Of a stretch of DNA of 64,000 nt, positions 51,201 to 60,051 are shown one piece after another. The stretch covers positions 7,987,501 through 8,051,500 of the forward strand of contig JASJZH010000002.1 in NCBI GenBank assembly GCA_037178975.1, given 5' to 3'. This stretch comes from Oscheius tipulae. Lineage: Eukaryota; Nematoda; Chromadorea; Rhabditida; Rhabditidae. Position 1 is the stretch's first letter, and every line of letters begins with the position of its first letter. Under the pieces are notes generated by a model. The model had not been told where the DNA came from and did not search any database. It saw only the letters and a program-made list of their open reading frames with translations. The translations under genes and the position numbers were made by a program.

Positions 51201-53636
51201 CAACACCGACCTTCAGAACACTCTTGAATACAGTCTGCATCACCTTATCGTCCTACCCGTCCTTGTCCTGAACATTTCTATCTTTGTCTGTCTTTATTTC
51301 TTAGGCCTTTGCTCCCAAACGTATTCTAAAAACTGTATGCTGTCAGCTATCCAGTCATGCCTCAGCTACTTTCTAGAATTTGGGCTCTATCGAGGAGTCA
51401 GCTTCTTGACTTAACAGATCACAGGGGACATAGAAACAAAGACAGAAAAATCCTACAGATTTGACAACAGCCCTCCCCCGTTCGTCATCGTGTTTTGTCT
51501 CCTAGCTCCATTCGCCTTCTGTTTCGAAGCTATTTGCTCCTACTATGGTGTTTCCCGGCTACAATGTCAATGTCATGAGCACTGCCCCAGACGATTTTTA
51601 TCAGATCGTTCTCAATGTTCGCCATTATGTGTATGATGCCGCCTATATTGCATCACCGCTGACTTTGGCAGCCATGTGTTCCGAGAGAGAGAGAGACACT
51701 GTGACACGAAAACAAAAAGACAGAGAGACAGTCATTACCTTTTACAGACCCGCTCTAGACTACGGCGATTATGGTGCTTCCGACTCACCCAAGTCACAGT
51801 AATCGCCCCTTCATGACCGACACTAGCCATCACTGACCTGTACTGTCAAGATCCCTGTTTTGGGATGAACAGAAAATAAACCGGACGGGTCATCGAGACT
51901 GTAAGTCGGCTTGCCACCAGTAGCTTTGAGTTTGACCACTCGCTTGAAACTGCTAGCTCCTTCCTCGATCTCAGCCTCGTAGGAGTACTCGAATCGGAGG
52001 CGGTGACTGTTCTGAAAGAGTCTGGCATTGGAGCAGTTAGAAAGACAGTCGGCATTTCCAAGTATTAGCTGTGAAAATTATCAGAAGTTTTCAAGACCTC
52101 CGTGAAAAAAAGGGCCTGAGACTATAGGGTGATGGCTGCCGCGTGACGGTACAGGGGTGTCACGCACGGACGCGCCAATACAGTACAAAAACTAAAAAAA
52201 CTTTTTTCGGGAGGCTGTAACGGGTCGAAAAGTAAGGATTCAGCTCGACTGATGTTCTGCAAAGTTGTAGAATTTGATACGAGCTACAACTTTTCAAAAT
52301 ATGAAAAGCTTTGTAAACTAAGCTTCAGGTCCGAAACAGGAATAGAGCGCGCCATGTCTAATGTATGTCATTTTGGCTTGGTGTGGCTGTGAAGAGTACA
52401 AAACGTGGGGACTCCTTCTAATACTAAAGTTGCTTGGGGGGAAAACAATAAAAACTGGTGGAAACTTGTACGTGTAGTACTAAAATACCATAGAGTTTAC
52501 CTCAATGCTGAAGTTAAGGACAGTACTCCTCTTCTCACTGCCCAGATAGGTCAAGAGGATAGAGAACTGCTTGGGAATCTCGAGGACACAGTCCTTGCAG
52601 GGAATGGAAGCGACGATGACCACTCCACTCTCAGTGTAGACAGAAAAATGCTGGGATAAGGGTCCGTTGAGAGAGAATCGTGCCCAGGAGGGAACGACAC
52701 CGGTCATCTGAAAGTCAGAGACTGTCACTGTCACTGCCAGTCTCGTACCTTAATCAGTGCGATCTCCTTCTCCAGAAGAGGGCTACCCAATTTCAGATCA
52801 TAGTGCTCCCTCTCAAATGTCAGTGTTGAATTGGCATCCTCATTGTCCAGTACAAATCGAAGGGGGACCTCTTGTAGATTCCCAGAATATACTCCGAGAC
52901 ATTGTATCTGGAGACAGAGTTATGTCAATTTTGTGACAGAAACCTACAGAAAACTCGTTGAGAAGAGCGTCTCTGTCTTTCAGGATAAGTCGGAAGACCT
53001 CTCCCGGCTTTACAGTGCCTGGAGCTAGACTGACAGCATCGGATGAGGGAGACAGACTGACTGCTACCAGTTCGTCGGCCTGTAAATGGGGTGTCTCTGT
53101 CTCTGTCTCTGTCTCTGTCTCTGTCTCTGTCTCTGTCTCTGTCTCTGTCTCTGTCTCTGTCTCTGTCTCTGTCTCTGTCTCTGTCTCTGTCTCTGTCTCT
53201 GTCTCTGTCTCTGTCTCTGTCTCTGTCTCTGTCTCTGTCTCTGTCTCTGTCTCTGTCTCTGTCTCTGTCTCTGTCTCTGTCTCTGTCTCTGTCTCTGTCT
53301 CTGTCTCTGTCTCTGTCTCTGTTTCTTTGTGACCTTCACCCGTTGCGCGTAGAAAAATTGATAAAGCGCGCTCAATTCAAATTACGGAAAAAGGGAGCAA
53401 ACCCGTACATCCTCGTTAATTCGCAAAGGAGTCTCGCCAACTATCTCATCGCCGAGCTGTAGATTCTGAGGGACATAGATTTCCACTGGACTTGCATTCA
53501 TCCATTCTGGAAAGGACAGTGGGTTTTCAGAGAAGCAGAGAGAAAACTGACCCTTGGATAGTACTGAACATGATAGAAGAGAGAATAACAAGTAACAATT
53601 AGGTAATGAAAGCCGTCGGCAGCGGGTCATGTTCAC
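42255..53636 (-). CDS. cadherin-domain transmembrane protein
   Basis: Single-pass adhesion-type protein, about 1372 aa. Twenty exons keep phase throughout: 53636-53403, 53079-52948, 52907-52749, 52707-52501, 52068-51838, 46986-46754, 46689-46466, 46427-46249, 46210-46123, 46079-46009, 45967-45554, 45512-45417, 45378-45004, 44613-44425, 44383-44267, 44213-43948, 43905-43634, 43180-42909, 42869-42756, 42500-42255. The N-terminus is a signal peptide (PNCYLLFSLLSCSVLS). Cadherin repeats are seen as LFSVHPKTGILTVQ, FEVDRETGEVRLSKSLDREI and the calcium linker DENDNGPVF. A membrane helix (IFLVAFVFVLLFIVSSAIMA) is followed by a ~45-residue Pro/Arg-rich tail without a beta-catenin motif, so it is not a classical cadherin. 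The first exon contains an optional 45-nt intron. Intron 5 (46987-51837) encloses plus-strand receptor genes. The family member is not identified. Confidence 0.8.
42515..42750. repeat. GACAGAGA simple repeats in cadherin intron
   Basis: Imperfect GACAGAGAGACAGAGG-type tract of about 235 bp in the last cadherin intron. Confidence 0.9.
43196..43637. mobile_element. 442-bp long-inverted-repeat element in cadherin gene
   Basis: Ends are exact complements (GTTGGTAGTAGTTAAACAGG at 43196 and its complement ending 43637); outer arms of about 84 bp differ at two or three positions. An inner inverted pair (ACGTACCGCACC near 43375 and GGTGCGGTACGT near 43458) extends the hairpin, so nearly the whole element can fold on itself. 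No coding capacity and no clear target duplication. The right arm overlaps the 5' splice site of the upstream cadherin exon (donor GT at 43633-43632). Confidence 0.8.
44219..44262. repeat. (GTCACT)n tract in cadherin intron
   Basis: Six to seven copies of the hexamer CACTGT. Similar GTCACT or AGTGAC runs occur at 43915-43940, 45976-46008, 46444-46460, 19353-19372 and 58712-58730. Confidence 0.95.
44889..44940. repeat. palindromic ~55-bp repeat, copy 4
   Basis: TATTCTGCAGAGTTCTAG ... AAGGGCTGCGACTTTGTAAA, a diverged copy in the cadherin intron, next to a degenerate tRNA-like sequence (44700-44766, minus). Confidence 0.5.
47829..48164 (+). pseudogene. orphan 3' exon of a rhodopsin-like receptor
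   Basis: Open from an acceptor (GACGCCCAG) at 47828 to a stop at 48164, followed at once by AATAAA. It encodes a last transmembrane helix and tail: SELLFVLVPFVYALRNSRYS, then RRACQVILSAKK and a 65-residue acidic tail (YVEEREREPAIYDSVIDASL). The VPFVYALRNSRY segment resembles the NPxxY region at the end of GPCR helix 7. No upstream receptor exons were found before 47829, and it is higher in GC than the neighbouring chemoreceptors. It is either a fragment or the last exon of a gene whose other exons I missed. It is nested on the opposite strand in cadherin intron 5. Confidence 0.45.
48318..49534 (+). CDS. Srg-superfamily chemoreceptor 1 (srv-like)
   Basis: Seven-helix receptor of 349 aa, probably in sensory cilia of chemosensory neurons. 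Five in-phase exons: 48318-48488, 48525-48896, 48967-49149, 49197-49319 and 49334-49534. The first helix segment is FHHLIALPSFLVNLIIFYQS; exon 2 has the family signature around helix 3, YSSYGTILCFTFVTINRLTA, and a fourth helix AFLVLFPAVLAAQTF; exon 4 ends with the last helix (DLGFFAPPWSLLAMSKD). The cytoplasmic tail is Ser/Asp-rich (ESDSDSDMSHSEKSS). The acceptor at 48966 is used because the one at 48955 leads to an immediate stop. It is the first of three related tandem receptors lying in cadherin intron 5, on the opposite strand. srv versus srg/sru cannot be decided by eye. Confidence 0.7.
49633..51002 (+). CDS. Srg-superfamily chemoreceptor 2 (srv-like)
   Basis: Seven-helix receptor of 310 aa. 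Four in-phase exons: 49633-50028, 50252-50392, 50527-50832 and 50913-51002. It starts MACPATNNTDVLNVLEYGLH, with helices LPIFVLNVSIICCLLF, SQLFCYMFMTVNRMSAIAMP (the ...NR.SAI motif after helix 3), FPFSIVFCLLTPFAFCFEV, GLYIGIMVITTTCTIVTLLY, ALVSTVIAVSIFLRAVV and YVSGPLTLVVMCSE, then a short basic tail. It is about 30% similar by eye to the preceding receptor and very similar to the broken one after it. Introns 1 and 3 are purine AGAGAC repeat. An in-frame extension upstream (from 49537) exists, but the ATG at 49633 fits the family length. Confidence 0.75.
51180..51830 (+). pseudogene. broken chemoreceptor, tandem copy of receptor 2
   Basis: Closely follows receptor 2: NNTDLQNTLEYSLHHLIVLP, LSAIQSCLSYFLEFGLYRGV and the final TRSRLRRLWCF segment are recognisable. 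The start codon position reads ATA instead of ATG, indels shift the frame near 51310, a stop follows GVSFLT at about 51412, and the region from helix 2 to helix 5 is deleted, jumping to a fragment resembling FAPTMVFPG. Part of exon 3 is also lost. This is a pseudogene from local tandem duplication. It ends about 8 bp from cadherin exon 5. Confidence 0.75.
52251..52304. repeat. palindromic ~55-bp repeat, copy 5
   Basis: GATGTTCTGCAAAGTTGTAG at the start and CTACAACTTTTCAAAATATG at the end, in cadherin intron 4. Confidence 0.7.
53091..53322. repeat. (GTCTCT)n minisatellite, ~39 units
   Basis: Perfect hexamer array of about 232 bp in cadherin intron 1. The coding-strand unit is AGAGAC. Both reading frames of the array are open, giving spurious frames of poly(SV), poly(CL) and poly(RQ). 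Confidence 0.98.
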
Positions 53637-54872
53637 TTCGCCCCCCGACCAACAGGGCTAAAACAGTTAAAATGGGTCAGAGCGGGGGCAGTCGAGAACA
53701 GCTTACAGCTGATGGCGAGAAGAAGAAAAGCCTGTCAAACTTTGCGGGGAGAAACTTTGGGGAACATTTGATCGTATCAGGGACAGAGAGATAGAAAGAC
53801 GGAAAAACAGAAAGATGGGGGGAGATGGATCAAGAGTCAGAGAGTCAGGGAGATAAGAGCAGAGCAATATACAATCAGAGAGTCGGAGAGTCAGAGAGAC
53901 ATATAAAGAGTAGCAATACGTCGCAAACACTGTCAAAAATAAACAAAATACTGAAAGTACCCAGAACTTTTACGCCTGTGCACTGAAGAAAGAAAACTCT
54001 AACGTACCTTCTAGAAAGTGAGTTGATGGTCAGTGACAGGGAGACAGAGATCCTTCCAGGTTTTCCAGAATTGACAGACATCTTGTCTCTTCGATACGGA
54101 ATTGGCAGAATCTTCTCGTCGGAGATGCTGACAGAGAGAAGGCTTGTCCAGTTCCTGTACCAGTTCACACTCCAACTAGGTGATAACTTGGAAAGATATC
54201 ACTGTATATAACCAATACAAATTTCGCGCTGGTCGAGAGCACTACCAGTCCTCCCTTTGTGACTCCGGTGGACCTCAAGAACTATATCAAACACCGCTGT
54301 GGATTCAAGTGACACCAATCGGAGCCAGGAAGACAGGGCATGACACCTTCTTTCGATGGCTGCAGGCTGTGGCGGATTCACGAGCCAGCAGTCACTTTTG
54401 CCGCCTCTCAACCATGAACAAAACGCGGGGGAGAGGGTGTGGCGGTACTGCTCGCAATATCAGGCTGTCGTTGTCACTGTCTACTGTAAAAGACGGAGAA
54501 AGCTGACCTTGGAGAGCATAGTACAAGACGACCATCTGGAGGGAGAAGCGAAGGGCAGAATGACCTCCAAGTTGCAACTAGAGAGAAGCGCGACTTGACA
54601 TGTAAACTGTAAGACAAGTCGAAGTGGCAACATTCATTTTTGAAAGCGATTGTATTCCAAGAGACGGGTAGAGACACGGAGAGAAAGAGATCTGATCTGT
54701 TACAGCGAAGGTTTGTTACAGCTCCTATCGAGAAAAAGGCTTTTAGTGATCAACACCACCGACTATATCGCAACAATGTCAACTCTGAATTCTCCGGACA
54801 CTCTGGCTTGTGTGGGGTTAGTTTTGGCAGGGCTGAGACAGAGAGAGCGATAGTGACAGAATCCTGTTCCAG
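53637..54872. other. cadherin upstream region; unresolved exon-like pieces
   Basis: A minus-strand block at about 54167-54005 (WYRNWTSLLSVSISDEKILP, INSLSRR before a GTACG donor) and one at 54411-54210 (VSLESTAVFDIVLEVHRSHK) look protein-like, but I could not join them to each other or to the cadherin in phase. On the plus strand, 54750-54816 (LLVINTTDYIATMSTLNSPD) may be an upstream exon of the small cysteine protein at 54873. Confidence 0.35.
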
Positions 54873-55033
54873 ATACAAGAAAAACGACTGACGATGTCTA
54901 TGTGATGGACTATGACGCCGCCACTATCTGTCCCCTAAAGGATGGACAGGAATGCAACAAAAAGACGGACCAGTTCGATCTCGTCTTCTGCTGCAACAAG
55001 GATCTCTGCAATCAAAACAAGAGGAAGCACTAA
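54873..55033 (+). CDS. Ly6/ET-module-like secreted protein, last exon
   Basis: Terminal exon after a TTCCAG acceptor, ending at TAA 55033. It encodes DDVYVMDYDAATICPL, DGQECNKKTDQFDLVFCCNK and DLCNQNKRKH. The CC-N-x-D-x-CN ending is the hallmark of three-finger Ly6/uPAR and nematode ET-module extracellular proteins. Upstream exons with the first cysteines and a signal peptide are unresolved; 54750-54816 is a candidate. The gene is convergent with the minus-strand gene whose stop is 37 bp away. Confidence 0.5.
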
Positions 55034-55069
55034 GGGATTCATTGATATGTTGGCTCACACCCATGTCTT

Positions 55070-57292
55070 TCATAAATGTCGCATCATTTCGAACTGTTGA
55101 CTGATACTTCGTGGAATCATGTCGTCGCGGATTAGACGGGCGCTCTCGTCGTGGGCCTCGGATTCTTCTTCGATCCTGAAAGTAGCGCTGTCTCTCGATC
55201 TCTCTGTCTCTCTATGTGTCTCTCTCTCTCTGTCTCTCAGTATCTCTGTCTCTCTCTGTCTCTCGGTATCTCTGTGTCTTTGTCTCTCCGTCGCTCTGTT
55301 CCTTTACCTGTGCAAGATGTACTTGCTCTGTGCATCGCTCTCACTGTAGACGATAATGTCCCCTATCTGGGAGCCATTGGCTGATGAGATCACATCACTA
55401 TTGATGTAGAAACTGTCACTGACAGATCCTGTCGTGTCAGCCGGAGAGCCTGTCCCGATCGAGGAGTGACCACTAGATAAACTGTATTCAGTTCTTCAGC
55501 TCCCCTACCTTCCATTGCTTGGACTCCTCTGTAAAATCTTCTGTGGTAAGAGAGTCAGAGGACGCGGCGGTACCTCCGGAGCACTGTACTGTGGACAGGG
55601 GATCTGGAAGGTAACTGTAGGGAAAAGTAACAGATATTTGGCGAGAGACAAGTCGAAATCGAGACGAAAGCGGACCAAAATTGATTGATAAAGCTATCTG
55701 CCTTACCATTCTCACAGCGTGTGTGAGAGTATGCGACGAGAGCTGAAACAATTTTTGGAAAGGGGAAGCTTGAAGAGGGCTAGAGTTTTTCTGAGAGTCA
55801 GAACATCGAAACTCAAACTCTACTTACTTGAAACTCTGGCGGAAGTTGCGGCAACATCAGATTATAGCCGGAAGCAGAGTAGTAGTAAGGTCTTGGACGG
55901 TAGTCATGTACAGAGACAGAGGTCTGAATCCGGTCTCTCGTCTCTCTCCAGTAAGTCCTTACTCTGTCAATTGAAACCAAGTCATCCAGCGGCTCACAGG
56001 AACAGTCCTCATCTGGATCCTCCGGAATAGTGGCACAGCTCTTACTCGTCCCAGCTTCCAGAGAAGTTACTCGACTGTCAGGAGTTCCCAGTAAGGGGAC
56101 AGCTGGTCGGTCTGGATAGTTCATTTGAGTTTGGTTGTGAACAGTGCACAGAGTGCCAGACACCTGTCTCTACTCTGCCCATTTGCCCAGCCCCGTAGCA
56201 TATTGGTGTTCGCGGTTAAACGTCTCCCTCCCTCTGTCCCCCGAGATTCCCCGTATGTCACACACGAAGATGCTATCTCTGAGGCGCGCCTAATCTAGGG
56301 TTCGAAATTCCTTCATAGACTCACATCGAGTAGGTAGCAGAGGAACCAGGACTGTTCTTCCCTGCTGTGGACGTCGAGGAGGGGGAGGGCTCGAATCCAG
56401 CTCTCTTCTCCAGTTGATACTTGGAGAGGAGAGAGGGGACGAGTCGTCTTTCTGAACGAGAATGAGGTTCAAATTTGGGAGCCTTACTGGAGGAGGTAGG
56501 GCTATAGAAGAGCCGGGAGTGACTAGAGGTGTGAGTTGGTCGAACTCTTCAAGGCGGGCTAGCATTAGGGCGAAGAGACCTTTCTGAAATCAAGAGGGTT
56601 TGATGGTTTATTGTTTAGTAAGTAAGTGTTAAAAATACCACAAGAAAAAAGGGGCTCCAATATGACAATAAGCCAGGCAAGAGCCCCCCTAGCTTTTTCT
56701 TCGACCACTCTCGAAGCAACTTGGGTTAGACTCGTACTACAACAATCATGTTCTGCAAAAAAAGCGGATTTTAGGGTACCACGATCACTTGAGCCCGAAA
56801 GCTAGCTTGGACGCGGTTCGTCAAGGCTATAACTAGTACAAAATGCGGGCAAAACGACGCTTTAAAAAGTTATAGATATTGATACGGGCTACTACAGCTT
56901 TGCAGAACGTCATAAAAACCATGTTTTTGCCCCGTATGGAGGACCAACCTTGCACGAATCCCGCTTCAGATACGGGCTGCCCGGAGCCTTTCCTATACTC
57001 GGCTTCCGTCGACTGCAGCAAAACATTATCGGATAGCAGACCTGGAAAAGTGGGGTTTGCAGAAGGAAAAAAAAAGCTAGAATCGATGTCTTGTCTTTGA
57101 GAGGGAATGGGACGTGAATATGACCACCAACAGGGTCCCCGGGGGATGTAACGGCTCCATTCTCTCTTTCCAAAAACATCGGAGGCCTTTTCTCACCAAC
57201 GCTAATAGGACGGAGAAGACGAGTAGGAAAAGGACGAGAGTCGTCTCCGATGTGACATGGAAACCCGAGATGCCGAAATGGCGTAGATCCAT
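55070..57292 (-). CDS. unrecognised gene, Pro/Ser/Tyr-rich C-terminal region
   Basis: Four 3' exons join in phase: 56163-55828, 55603-55509, 55472-55308 and 55175-55070. They encode a disordered, motif-rich region: DYRPRPYYYSASGYNLMLPQ, CPQYSAPEVPPRPLTLLPQK (an SH3-ligand-like PPRP), GHSSIGTGSPADTTGSVSDS and the end SISQQFEMMRHL. Further upstream, an exon at about 56572-56300 (LARLEEFDQLTPLVTPGSS, Pro-rich) and one near 57292 with a membrane-like helix (TTLVLFLLVFSVLLALVRKG) may belong to it, which would make it a receptor with a long cytoplasmic tail. The joins of these upstream exons are uncertain and frames conflict. No family recognised. Confidence 0.45.
56854..56911. repeat. palindromic ~55-bp repeat, copy 6
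   Basis: ACGACGCTTTAAAAAGTTAT ... CTACAGCTTTGCAGAACGTC, in an intron of the unrecognised minus-strand gene. Confidence 0.55.
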
Positions 57293-58657
57293 TTTGAAGA
57301 AGATTCAATGATGTGATGTCATTTCAATTGTCTTCTGAAAGAAGACAGAACGACATAGAGACAGAAAGACAGACAGAGAGATAGAAATATAGCGAGACGG
57401 TGAGACATAGAGACAGAGAGTCAGAAGCACAGAGAGGCAGAGACAGAGTGAGAGGGATACACTGAGAGAGACAGAGAGACGGAGAGGGACAGACAAGGAC
57501 AGAGTACTTGTCTCGGAATAACGTTCTGGAAAATGCAGAATGGGATGGCGTTCAACCTCAAAAAAGGAACTCAAGAAACAGTCCCAGGGGAGGCTATACA
57601 TTCTCGATCAAATGTTCTCTCTGTCTCCATGATTTGAGGATGAGCTCTGCGCCGAACATTTATGAGCAATTGCGGCGTACCCCTCTCCTAAAGACAACGA
57701 GGTTATCATTGGCCGACGACCAATCAACGTTCGCAGAATTCCGCTGCAATTATTCGCTCCATCAGAATTGGAGGAGCAGCCCCGTTCATCTTTCCTGTCA
57801 TTCGAGCTGTATCCCACCGGGAGCGGATGTTAATGAGGCCGGGATTAATGGGCCGAAGAAGTGTAGAAGTCTTGAGGACTAAATATAATTTTAGGGTAAG
57901 GTTCAGTTGCTAGGCTACGTTTCGTTCCCACTCGTTAACATTTGGTCATAGCAGAGACAGAGAGTGAAAGAGACAAAAATACAGAAAGAGAAAGCGCGAC
58001 AGCGAGACGGAGAGATAGGGAGACCGAAAGAGAGAGAGAGACAGAGTTAGAGAGACAGAGAGACAGAGGAACAAGAAGATAGAGAAATAGGGAGACTGAC
58101 AGAGGGATAGAGAGACACAAAAAGTTGGAGAGTAAATCTGCATGACTCGATGAACGCCAAGTGGACTCCGTGTGACCGGAAAAGGAATTTCCCGTGAACT
58201 GGCGCCTAACAGGGTGAATAGGCGTCAATTGAAGGAGAGAGAGAGACATAGAATGAGGGTTGCCCCCTTTGCTCTATGTTGGGGAATTAAGACAAACGAA
58301 CGCCAGTCTCTGATTAGATCTCATGTCAAATACGCATTCGTCTTGGGTTGGGGGCCAACTTTGAACAAGTTCATTGACATTCGTTCAAAGAGTTCTGCAA
58401 GCAATGTTCAACAGGGCAGCCATGATATCCTTGCCTAGAAAGTCAGCAATCCAACGGTATTCCAGGTAGTCCGAATCGGTTTTGAGCCGGTTCTGCCTTT
58501 GCTTCTCTATCTCTCGCTGTCCTAAGTTTTGCAACTATTTCCTCGAGAAGCGTATACGTTTGTTCGTGAAACTGTTACTTTCTTTGTCTCTGCGGCCCAG
58601 GAAGTGTTTCTTTGATTCTGGAACAGGCTTCCGATAGCTACATAAAAGCATGTAAAC
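57293..58657. other. repeat-rich intergenic region
   Basis: Two GACAGAGA fields (57340-57505 and 57955-58125) enclose a unique stretch. A plus-strand frame to 57882 (FAEFRCNYSLHQNWRSSP, CHSSCIPPGADVNEAG) is cysteine-containing and not repetitive, but has no clear start, acceptor or relative. The last ~200 bp are the presumed promoter of the DOMON gene. Confidence 0.4.
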
Positions 58658-59984
58658 ATGACGCCTGTGGTCAAATGCTTCTTCTTCTACTTTTCACTTT
58701 CTTTACTGTGAGTCACTGTCGCTGTCACTGATCCAATCTTGACATAGGCTGTCCCCTCTCTCCGTCTCAGTCATCTGGCTAGCTGTGGGAAGACCAGAGG
58801 CTGCTGGACGCTGCCAGCCGGTTGTAGTGGGAATGAATGTGCGGCTGTGATCTCGTGGCAGCATCAGGGAAAAGCAGTGATCATGGAGATTGAGGTAGGG
58901 AGACAGAGAGACAACAGAGAGATAGAGACAGGGAAAGACGAAGAGACAGAGAAACAGAGATAGAGACGAAAAGAGAGAGACCGAGAGACTGAAACACATA
59001 GACTAAGAGGCAGAAACACAAAACTTTCAGGCCAAAATCCGAAAAGGTCCTGTCGGAAGCTGGATCGGCTTTGGGATATCCAGAGACGATAGAATGGTCC
59101 GTCTGTCAGTATCCTGTCACTGTACTGTCACTTTCAGGGCAACGACACAGTCCTGGAATGTCATTTCACTACAGGAAAACCAGGAAGTGTCCATCTCTCT
59201 CACAATGTCCAGAACAGTAACATCATTCTTCCAGCGGTATGTTTAGAAAGTACCGTAACCCCGAAGAGACTAGGCCTCTGACTACCTCCTGAAAGACTCC
59301 TTCGTCGAAGAATCCGAAGGAAAATTCTGGTGCGGAACTGAATGGATCCTCGACTATACAATTCTGCAGAAAGATGAGAAACAAATGGTAGGAACATTTC
59401 TGTTTTGCGCTATTTTCGGGTTCAACCATTGATTTTTCGATGTTTTCATGCTCTGCAAAGTTGTACAACAGATTGAGGGCTACAACTTTATAAAACGTCA
59501 AAAATATACGATTCACGCCTTTGTATCAAAATTCTACTTAGGCTTATGAATTTGCTAGTAATTTGAACGCATTTCAAAACTTCGCGCCAAAATGATGCGA
59601 TACGCAAAAGTGCGTCGCCCGCATTTTCGTGCCGATGCGCAATTTTTATTCAGTTTGTTAGTGCGTTTTTCTGCCCGAACGTGGTTATTAATTTTTCGAT
59701 GTTTTGCAAAGATGTAGCTTTTATCTGCTCTACAACTCTGCAGAACAAATCACTTTTTGAATTTGAAAATGACACCTAAAATCAAAGTTCAGCTGCACCG
59801 CCTGAACTCTGGAAAATGGAACCTATTCTATGCCTTCGGAGACCTCGATCCGGTAGGACAGAAGAAAATCCATGCCATAGCTGGAATCGAGGCTCCATGG
59901 AAGTCGGCAGAGACTGTCCGATTCTGTCTGGCCTGTCCCTCAGCCTTTCAAATAGTCGACGAGCATCTAGTAGTCAAAGTTTAG
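58658..59984 (+). CDS. DOMON-domain secreted protein
   Basis: Predicted 214-aa extracellular protein. Six in-phase exons: 58658-58707, 58771-58894, 59031-59096, 59138-59236, 59274-59387 and 59793-59984. Signal peptide VVKCFFFYFSLSLLHLASC, then a DOMON fold: CSGNECAAVISWQHQGKAVI, GSWIGFGISRDDRMG, DTVLECHF, SVHLSHNVQNSNIILPA, DSFVEESEGKFWC and LNSGKWNLFYAFGDLDP. DOMON domains bind heme or sugars; WIGFGIS, the -D-D-RM- turn and the SHN/NS motifs are typical of nematode DOMON proteins. No membrane anchor follows, unlike cytochrome b561-DOMON proteins. The acceptor at 58770 (CGTCTCAG) is chosen because the earlier one gives a stop. Intron 5 holds two copies of the palindromic repeat. AATAAA lies about 16 nt past the stop; it is convergent with SKP2. 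Confidence 0.8.
59438..59499. repeat. palindromic ~55-bp repeat, copy 7
   Basis: GCTCTGCAAAGTTGTACAAC ... GGGCTACAACTTTATAAAAC, DOMON intron 5. Confidence 0.65.
59697..59748. repeat. palindromic ~55-bp repeat, copy 8 (inverted)
   Basis: TCGATGTTTTGCAAAGATGT ... CTACAACTCTGCAGAAC, same intron as copy 7 with GATGCG/CGCATC-rich sequence between them. Confidence 0.6.
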
Positions 59985-60051
59985 ATTTTATAGCTGTCAA
60001 TAAAATATTGTGCTCATCGAGAGATCGGAAGGAGACAGAGAGACAATGAGA

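Noticed and set aside
52958-53462. Long frames of alternating Ser-Val, Cys-Leu or Arg-Gln on both strands
   Set aside because: They are translations of the (GTCTCT)n array inside cadherin intron 1, not genes.
53940-54577. 5' exons of the cadherin gene upstream of 53636
   Set aside because: The exon at 53636 already begins with a signal peptide, and the upstream pieces do not join in phase; they may belong to another gene.
57508-57882. Small secreted cysteine protein on the plus strand
   Set aside because: No ATG near the frame start, no acceptor, no relative; kept only as a note in the intergenic entry.
58172-58438. 88-codon plus-strand frame upstream of the DOMON gene
   Set aside because: No conserved features, begins with a non-ATG codon and overlaps purine repeats.
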